A stretch of 48,197 nucleotides of DNA from Prevotella sp. (GTDB lineage: Bacteria > Bacteroidota > Bacteroidia > Bacteroidales > Bacteroidaceae): NCBI GenBank assembly GCA_024681705.1, contig JAILAI010000168.1:1-48197 (forward strand). Reading direction: 5' to 3'. The position numbers were made by a program, and so were the translations under genes. Below, in pieces: positions 43,895 to 48,197 of the stretch. Under the pieces are notes generated by a model. It saw nothing but the letters and a program-made list of their open reading frames with translations. It made no database searches and was not told the origin of the DNA. Positions within the stretch are counted from its first letter, which is position 1, and every line of letters starts with the position of its first letter.

Positions 43895-45946
43895 TTACCA
43901 ATCACGGAATAGTTCAAGACCGATGCGACAACCCACACCATCGTAGTGACCATTGATGGAACCGACGAAAAATCCTATGGAAAACAACCTGCACGTAAAA
44001 CCATATCCAAGTTCGCAGTAGGGGTGAATGTCCTTCGCGAGCAGTGTGCTCAAGTAGATACGTTCCATCTCAACGTATTTGCCCAGTAGTGGTGTGTGGC
44101 TGAGGAAGAATAATGGCGATTCGTAGGTAAGGTTCGAGCGCACATAATAGTTTGAGCTGTTGTACTGGTCGCGTCTGAGCAGTTGGAATTCTCCTGTCCA
44201 GTCGTCGCCCCATCCGCTAGGCATGTTGTCTTCGCGGAAGTTTTCAAAGTCCAGGAAATAGGCTTCCTTGTCCTTCATCGTGTAAAGGCCCGCGCCAACC
44301 CTCATGCTTAGCGACCGCAGACGGTTGAACCGCCTTAGCCACACGGCATCCGTCTCAAGCCTTCCGTACCCCATGTTGCACTTGCCAAGACCCTTAATGC
44401 CTTGCTCATAGTTGATGGTGAGGATAGGGCCTCGCCATCCCCAAGGTCTTATTTGTGTGGCTATTGCAGGTGCAAGAGAGTGATAAGTGGTCGGTCGGTT
44501 CTCTTGTTTGAAGGACGCTTTGTTCACGGCTGAGCGTCGGTGATAGGTGAAGCCAGCGCCTATGCTCCAACGGCTCGAGATGTCGTAGTTCGACCTGACC
44601 TTTGTGTAGGTGTCCTTGAAATAGTCGAGTTCCATTTCTTCGAGCCTTGCGCTGTCTTCACGTTGCTCGTCGATCATCTGGTCGACGATGCTCCTGTTGG
44701 TAATGCGGTTGCCGTTACCTATTTCAACTTCCACATATCCATTACGCTCCCTGTTGAACGTGTATTTCAGCGGAATCCTGAAGTAGAATTGTTTTTGCTT
44801 GAAGCTGTAGCCGCCTCGGAAGTAGAGCGACAGTTCCTTGTTGGGCGTGAACGCGTAGCTTCCCCTCAACCTCGTCTTGTAGGTGAAACCCCTTCGTTCG
44901 GAGTAGCTCAGTGAGAGCGGGTCGAGTATGGGGTATATTTTGAACATTCCCTCATTGTTGGGCCCGAAGTTTCCCTTGATTCTGTTCACCAGATTGTCGC
45001 CGATGATGTCCCACATCATATATTTCACCCAGTTCCTGCGTTCTTTCTTCTTCGGCATTGCTGCCCTTATGGAGTCGATGCTGTCGGCCTCGTGGTAGAT
45101 TCTGATTTGCTTCTCGCTCAGTTCTATAGGCCTCACCGTGTCCATCAGCTTGCGGTCGTGACTGTCGACCACCGAGTCGGGCAGTTCTTTAATCAATCCG
45201 TAAATGGCCAGATAGTTTGCTTCTATTCTGTTTCCAGCCATGTGGAAAGTGGCGGTCATGTCGCACTTTCGGGGCAGCAGTGTGAGCGGTGGCACCCATC
45301 CCATGTCGGCTTTCAGCGAGAAGGTTATCATGTCGTATTCGCCCGTCAGCTCCACGCTTTCTATGCGCCCTGTCGCAAAGTCGACAATGGCCGTTCCCTT
45401 CACCGTTTGCGTGTTATGGGTTTTCGGAACGAAGGCAATCCTGCACTGTTTCTCATTGAGTTTGCTGATGCCATAGCGGTAGAACTTGCGGTTTTTAACG
45501 TGGAAGGGCGACAGCAGGTGGTCCTGCATGAGCGTCACGTCGTAGAGTCGGGGCGTCAGCATTCCAATCATGGTGGGCAGCGTCGTTCTATAGCGCGGTA
45601 TCGTTCCAACCACGATGTGGCGCAGCTCGTCGTATTCTTTCTTGTCGTTGAAAGTAATCCTCGAGTACGACTCTCCCATGAAATCGGAGCCTTTGTTACG
45701 GGCCAACGCATACATTGTAGGAACAAGGATAAGTGCCCGGTTCCTCTTCAGCGACTTCACGCTGTGGCGCATATACACATGGGTGCTGAGCCCGTCGATG
45801 TTTGCGCTGAAAGATCTGCGGTAGCTGAATATACGCTTCAGTAGCAACGAGTCTTCGCCAGCATTCTGGCTTGCTCTCGCATCCAACGGCAGTGCCATCA
45901 GCACAACCATCAATAGTCCTATGGATACTTTTGCTTTTGCGTACAT
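43895..45946 (-). CDS. DUF5686-family outer-membrane barrel protein
   Basis: The start is the ATG two codons inside the ORF-track start (MYAKAKVSIGLLMVVLMALPLDARA), giving a signal peptide and 683 residues. The N-terminal half (DGLSTHVYMRHSVKSLKRNRALILVPTM, RYGISKLNEKQCRIAFVPK, GTAIVDFATGRIESVELTG) matches the DUF5686 pattern. The C-terminal half is strand-rich with many aromatic residues (RGGYSFKQKQFYFRIPLKYTF, SIGFFVGSINGHYDGVGCRIGLELF), as in an outer-membrane barrel. Function is unknown; related Bacteroidota proteins sit in the outer membrane. A TAACTTTG box lies 47 nt upstream. Confidence 0.85.
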   Translation of the reverse strand: MYAKAKVSIGLLMVVLMALPLDARASQNAGEDSLLLKRIFSYRRSFSANIDGLSTHVYMRHSVKSLKRNRALILVPTMYALARNKGSDFMGESYSRITFNDKKEYDELRHIVVGTIPRYRTTLPTMIGMLTPRLYDVTLMQDHLLSPFHVKNRKFYRYGISKLNEKQCRIAFVPKTHNTQTVKGTAIVDFATGRIESVELTGEYDMITFSLKADMGWVPPLTLLPRKCDMTATFHMAGNRIEANYLAIYGLIKELPDSVVDSHDRKLMDTVRPIELSEKQIRIYHEADSIDSIRAAMPKKKERRNWVKYMMWDIIGDNLVNRIKGNFGPNNEGMFKIYPILDPLSLSYSERRGFTYKTRLRGSYAFTPNKELSLYFRGGYSFKQKQFYFRIPLKYTFNRERNGYVEVEIGNGNRITNRSIVDQMIDEQREDSARLEEMELDYFKDTYTKVRSNYDISSRWSIGAGFTYHRRSAVNKASFKQENRPTTYHSLAPAIATQIRPWGWRGPILTINYEQGIKGLGKCNMGYGRLETDAVWLRRFNRLRSLSMRVGAGLYTMKDKEAYFLDFENFREDNMPSGWGDDWTGEFQLLRRDQYNSSNYYVRSNLTYESPLFFLSHTPLLGKYVEMERIYLSTLLAKDIHPYCELGYGFTCRLFSIGFFVGSINGHYDGVGCRIGLELFRDW

Positions 45947-45993
45947 ACACAAACGATCGGTTAGCGGTTTTGTCGACTAAACATATCAGCGGG

Positions 45994-46001
45994 CAAAGTT
46001 A
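45994..46001 (-). promoter_or_regulatory. -7 box (TAACTTTG) of the DUF5686 gene
   Basis: TAACTTTG on the minus strand, 47 nt before the ATG. No strong -33 is seen. Confidence 0.5.
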
Positions 46002-46162
46002 GCATAATAAAATGAAAGTCACAAGAAAAAATCACAAAAAGTCGAAATCCTCCAGTCGCGAGTACCTATTCGTACTAAGCATTTTAACAGTCGCAGCCCA
46101 ATCTTGACACCTCGTTCTTATTTATAGGAGATGGTCAGTGGTGGGGGTGTCACCCGACCAAT

Positions 46163-46188
46163 AGAGTGCGCCAGAAAAGAGTGCGCCA
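46163..46188 (+). repeat. Two copies of AGAGTGCGCCA
   Basis: AGAGTGCGCCA occurs at 46163 and 46178 with a 4-nt gap, a 15-nt period. Upstream (about 46131-46158) GGTC...GGGTGTCACCC...GACC can fold. The region between the DUF5686 promoter and the smalltalk gene has no gene. Confidence 0.6.
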
Positions 46189-46243
46189 TTTAATCATGAC
46201 AGAATCCCCATTTACATCATAGCAAAAACCTCATGTCTGAGTA

Positions 46244-46335
46244 AATTGCCGCTTTTCCTCTTCGAAACCGCCGCTTTTGGGTGGTGAAAACTGACGCTTT
46301 TCATCATCGAAAGCGCCAGTTTTTATGAGGGCTTT
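46244..46335 (+). repeat. Degenerate tandem array, 22-nt period (copy C)
   Basis: CGCTTTT starts at 46250, 46272 and 46295, with a degenerate fourth unit (CAGTTTTT) at 46317: steps 22, 23 and 22. Each core is preceded by AAA-nn-G. The units match copies A and B on the same strand; the unit AAAACTGACGCTTTTCAT is close to the copy A unit AAAACTGGCGCTTTCCAT. Confidence 0.75.
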
Positions 46336-46372
46336 CACGAGATTTCTCCCGACTTAGATTCATTTCAGTGTT

Positions 46373-46471
46373 TTACATCATGCAGCTCGTTACACCGAGC
46401 GACGTGGCGATGGCGGTGAGGATTGCCATCAGGGTTTGGATGATGAATTTCCAGATTTCGTTCTTTGACAT
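46373..46471 (-). CDS. Smalltalk micro-protein
   Basis: This 32-residue gene is missing from the ORF track. It reads MSKNEIWKFIIQTLMAILTA followed by IATSLGVTSCMM. The Trp-Lys start, single hydrophobic helix and LGVTSCM end match the 'smalltalk protein' family of Bacteroidales, usually encoded beside an HU-family DNA-binding gene and an amidase. The TSC near the end could be lipidated only if processed unusually; function is unknown. Here the neighbouring HU gene on the same strand is broken and separated by the decamer repeat. Confidence 0.85.
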   Translation of the reverse strand: MSKNEIWKFIIQTLMAILTAIATSLGVTSCMM

Positions 46472-46500
46472 TGGGTTTGGGACTTTGGTTAAACATTTGT

Positions 46501-46705
46501 GGTAGGGGGCTATGGGGTGTTATAGGGGGCTATGGGATTTGACAGGAGATAATAGGTGATAGGTGATGATGGGGTGGGGGATGGGTGATGTCTCACGACA
46601 TCCTATGATGGGCTATAAAACCCTATGGTTTTCTATAGTGTCCTATGGTGTCCTATAAGTCCTATAAAACCCTATTCAACCCTATAGCCCCCTATCTAAC
46701 CCTAT
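46501..46705. repeat. Decamer dyad element: CCTAT words at about 10-nt period in two mirrored halves
   Basis: In the right half CCTAT (or a one-base variant) starts at 46602, 46612, 46622, 46632, 46642, 46652, 46661, 46671, 46681, 46691 and 46701. In the left half its complement (ATAGG/TATGG/ACAGG) recurs at about 46502, 46511, 46522, 46531, 46542, 46552 and 46559. The centre is a perfect hairpin, GATGTC-TCAC-GACATC (46587-46602). ATAGGGGGCTAT occurs in one half and its complement in the other. The halves could form a long cruciform or RNA hairpin. Confidence 0.85.
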
Positions 46706-46810
46706 CTCCCCCCGGGAGGCCGCTTTGAGCCCCGCTGCTCTTGTGGTCCCTCCTTTGGAGGCGTTGGGGGAGGCTTCGTTTCCACCTGCCAATTTGTAAA
46801 ATACTGCCAT
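46682..46810 (-). pseudogene. Remnant of an HU-family gene, MAVFYKL start only
   Basis: The 42-codon ORF begins MAVFYKLAGGNEASPNASKG, whose first seven residues match the start of the HU-like proteins that accompany smalltalk in Bacteroidales. After that the sequence is Gly/Ser/Ala/Arg-rich and runs into the decamer repeat, where it stops. No HU body follows. A consensus promoter (46979-47011) still stands upstream. The reading as a decayed or replaced HU gene rests on the seven residues, the promoter and the smalltalk gene downstream. Confidence 0.55.
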
Positions 46811-46978
46811 TGTGTTTTCCTTTCAAGATTTTAACGGTTAATAAATTCTGTTCTGAAGGAGTTTTCACGTTGCGCTGATCAGGCCTGTTTTATCATCGCT
46901 GAGCATCGTGTCGTGCCGTCCCCGGGCCCTTGGTTCCTGCATTCTCACGAGCTTCCACGTTTCTTCTCCTTTCAAGTG

Positions 46979-47011
46979 CAAAGGTACAACATAATTCCCT
47001 TAAATTCCAAA
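46979..47011 (-). promoter_or_regulatory. Promoter of the HU-remnant/smalltalk unit
   Basis: On the minus strand TTTG (47008-47011), a 21-nt spacer and TACCTTTG (46979-46986) match the consensus. The leader to the MAVFYKL start would be about 160 nt. It holds a repeated segment CTTGAAAGGA(G/A)AA, once before GTG 46959 and once before ATG 46810. Confidence 0.6.
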
Positions 47012-47090
47012 TTTTTAGGGGGTCGAAAATGGCTAATAATTGTTAAGGATATTGAACGAATGTATATTCGTGACATGTGGCATTGTGAAT

Positions 47091-47278
47091 TTGTGACATT
47101 AAAGGAGGGGGGGGACATTTATTCGATTATTGTAAAACCGTAACTTTTTAGGCAAATAATTTTAGTAATTGTAAGTATACAATTTTTATTATAATATATA
47201 ATATATATATTATATATTATAATAACCTATAGGAGTACACTTCTAATTAGCATATCCGCTACCCCTTTAATGTCACAA
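47091..47278. repeat. Inverted repeat TTGTGACATTAAAGG / CCTTTAATGTCACAA, 188 bp apart at the ends
   Basis: The two 15-bp arms at 47091-47105 and 47264-47278 are exact reverse complements, extending about 2 bp further with a bulge. The left arm is preceded by related words (GTGACAT at 47070, CATTGTGAAT at 47081), the right followed by AATGTCAT. No transposase is inside. It could be a small non-coding mobile relic or a regulatory dyad. Confidence 0.7.
47186..47225. repeat. Perfect 40-bp A/T palindrome
   Basis: The left 20 bases (starting TTATTATAATATATAATATA) and the right 20 bases are exact reverse complements with no loop. It contains only A and T. It lies inside the larger inverted repeat, upstream of the 76-residue gene. 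Such a sequence could extrude as a cruciform or melt easily. Confidence 0.9.
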
Positions 47279-47345
47279 TGTCATGAAGTCTCGTTGTCTC
47301 ATGTCTTTGAGTTGAGTAATTTACTAAAAAAAAACGCCCTCACAT

Positions 47346-47376
47346 TTTGCATTCTCGATTCTTCTTGTTATATTTG
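47346..47376 (+). promoter_or_regulatory. Promoter of the 76-residue gene
   Basis: TTTG at 47346-47349, a 19-nt spacer and TATATTTG (47369-47376) match the consensus; the ATG at 47403 is 26 nt downstream. Confidence 0.7.
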
Positions 47377-47402
47377 CAAAGCATAATTATAAACAATTAT
47401 TT

Positions 47403-47633
47403 ATGAAGAAAGGATATTATTTTGTTTATTCAGTAGGTGTCATAAAGGAGTCAGGTGAATTGGTTGTATACTCCATGATTCTTGACCACGAGGAGGTCTA
47501 CGACATCATTAACAGGACAATGAATAGTTGGGGAGAGAGCGTAGAATCGGTAAATGTGTCTATGTTCGACGAAAACGGCAATTGCATAAAGGAACGCGAC
47601 ATAACCGACATAATGGCTACGTACATTAATTAA
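47403..47633 (+). CDS. Small hypothetical protein (76 residues)
   Basis: The product, MKKGYYFVYSVGVIKESGEL..., has no signal peptide or membrane helix. It looks like a single alpha/beta domain with alternating strands (YYFVYSVGVI, LVVYSMIL, SVESVNVSMFDENG). A consensus promoter precedes it. I do not recognise the family. The interrupted small membrane ORF follows after 7 nt on the same strand, so they may form one unit. Being real is supported by the promoter and length. Confidence 0.65.
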   Translation: MKKGYYFVYSVGVIKESGELVVYSMILDHEEVYDIINRTMNSWGESVESVNVSMFDENGNCIKERDITDIMATYIN

Positions 47634-47640
47634 AACTACT

Positions 47641-47790
47641 ATGCTTGAACACTGGTATAATTATCTCCCTGCCGCATGGTATACACCATAAGGCAGATTA
47701 TATGTTTCGATAGCTCTGGTCATCATCATCGCCATATCTTTCGGTATCGGCTATTTCGTTGGAAGAAAGAGGTCAAACTTGCAAAGATAA
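47641..47790 (+). pseudogene. Small single-helix membrane ORF interrupted by an in-frame TAA
   Basis: Reading from ATG 47641, MLEHWYNYLPAAWYTP is followed by TAA at 47689-47691. The same frame then continues GRLYVSIALVIIIAISFGIG and YFVGRKRSNLQR to a second stop at 47788. The second part has a strong transmembrane helix followed by a basic tail. One base change would restore a 49-residue membrane protein. It begins 7 nt after the 76-residue gene. A sequencing error or true nonsense change cannot be told apart here. Confidence 0.55.
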
Positions 47791-47851
47791 TAGTTTTTCG
47801 TGCACAATAAGTTCACGAGCAAAACTTTATTTATTAAATTATCTTAAAGGC

Positions 47852-47891
47852 AAAAAAAGTGGTTTCGGCTATTGCACGGAACCTCTTTTTT
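47852..47891 (+). terminator. Terminator upstream of the right-edge gene
   Basis: AAAAAAAG-GGTTTC pairs with GGAACC-CTTTTTT around a loop of about 11 nt, with T-run. It overlaps the following promoter. Confidence 0.65.
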
Positions 47892-47902
47892 ATATATATT
47901 TG
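47872..47902 (+). promoter_or_regulatory. Promoter of the right-edge gene
   Basis: TTG (47872-47874), a 20-nt spacer and TATATTTG (47895-47902) match the consensus, 106 nt before ATG 48009. Confidence 0.6.
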
Positions 47903-48008
47903 TAGCATCAAAAGGAGGATGAAAGGACATTGAACTATAGTTAGCTCATTGAGTATCAGGACTCCTATGAAAGACCGTTAAAGAGTTTAATTAAAAATTT
48001 TTGTAACC

Positions 48009-48197
48009 ATGAGGTACACAACAATCGTCGAGAAAGACGAGAAGGGGTTGCAGATGATTATACGTGCAGCCCAGCAATTTGAGGAAGACCGATTCCTCGA
48101 AGGACTGAACCAGCGATGCTACACCGACGAGGACATCCGCCAGACCATCGACCAGGTGCGCATCTACCAGTCACGACTGAACACCGAGGCCCGCCGT
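48009..48197 (+). CDS. Partial hypothetical gene, open at the right edge
   Basis: The frame starts MRYTTIVEKDEKGLQMIIRA and stays open for 63 codons to the window end (... QVRIYQSRLNTEARR). It is rich in Glu, Arg and Gln and looks mostly helical. Base use is more GC-rich than the preceding 1 kb, which favours a coding region. The ORF track omits it because no stop is present. No family recognised. Confidence 0.55.
   Translation, partial: MRYTTIVEKDEKGLQMIIRAAQQFEEDRFLEGLNQRCYTDEDIRQTIDQVRIYQSRLNTEARR

Noticed and set aside
45092-45844. 250-codon ORF antisense to DUF5686
   Set aside because: The minus-strand protein has a signal peptide and barrel pattern; the plus-strand frame has none.
46913-47143. 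76-codon plus-strand ORF from a GTG
   Set aside because: It spans the opposite-strand promoter and a G-run, with no domain or RBS-like context.
1-48197. tRNA or rRNA genes
   Set aside because: I looked for T-loop-like and CCA-end patterns in the intergenic regions and saw no cloverleaf; short matches such as TCGAATC fell inside pheT.

Overview
The window reads as chromosome of a Bacteroidota member, most likely Prevotella or a close relative in the Bacteroidales. The signs are a SusC/SusD pair, GH92 and GH125 mannosidases, a type IX secretion tail and PorD, a 'smalltalk' micro-protein, and many promoters of the Bacteroidota form TTTG-N19-21-TAnnTTTG. I found no tRNA, rRNA, CRISPR array, transposase or integrase. 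The genus is an inference from gene content and style.

Layout. 0.4-6.5 kb: a short SusC-like leader remnant, then susC, susD and a third surface lipoprotein. 6.5-6.85 kb: an intergenic stretch of consecutive hairpins. 6.9-8.3 kb (minus): amino-acid/Na+ symporter. 8.4-13.1 kb: a CotH-kinase-like surface protein with a type IX sorting tail and a helix-hairpin-helix/beta-barrel protein. 13.2-17.3 kb: operon GH92, GH125, MaoC. 17.4-19.4 kb (minus): HU, a 29-residue ribosomal-type protein and RNase G. 19.4-20.2 kb: repeat-rich intergenic DNA. 20.2-23.7 kb (minus): pheT, yebC, TSCPD gene. 23.8-26.0 kb (minus): prs, a thioredoxin lipoprotein and a ThiE-like gene. 26.1-30.5 kb: manC, fucI, fucP. 30.6-31.6 kb: repeat array and an rRNA/tRNA methylase gene. 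31.8-33.5 kb: hydrolase, nitroreductase and thioredoxin-like operon. 33.5-35.3 kb: membrane protein with Rossmann domains and a RyR domain. 35.6-43.2 kb (minus): dnaN, exonuclease, porD, recN, TPR/pseudoprotease, galE. 43.3-46.0 kb: DUF3127 OB-fold gene and DUF5686 barrel gene. 46.0-48.2 kb: accessory-looking DNA with repeats, a decayed HU gene, smalltalk, small unknown genes and a partial gene at the right edge.

How it fits together. The SusCD system, the two exo-mannosidases, the fucose isomerase/permease pair and manC suggest use of mannose- and fucose-bearing host or yeast glycans. The rest is mostly housekeeping: translation, replication and repair, PRPP supply and RNA processing.

The strongest unexplained signals are non-coding. 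A degenerate array with a 22-nt period occurs at three distant intergenic sites (about 20.0, 30.7 and 46.3 kb), always in the same orientation. A second element type has 5-10 nt words repeated about once per helical turn, forward in one half and reverse-complemented in the other. It occurs near 19.8 kb and 46.6 kb, and less clearly near 47.2 kb around a perfect 40-bp AT palindrome. Two of the three 22-nt arrays lie next to such an element and next to an HU-family gene or its remnant.
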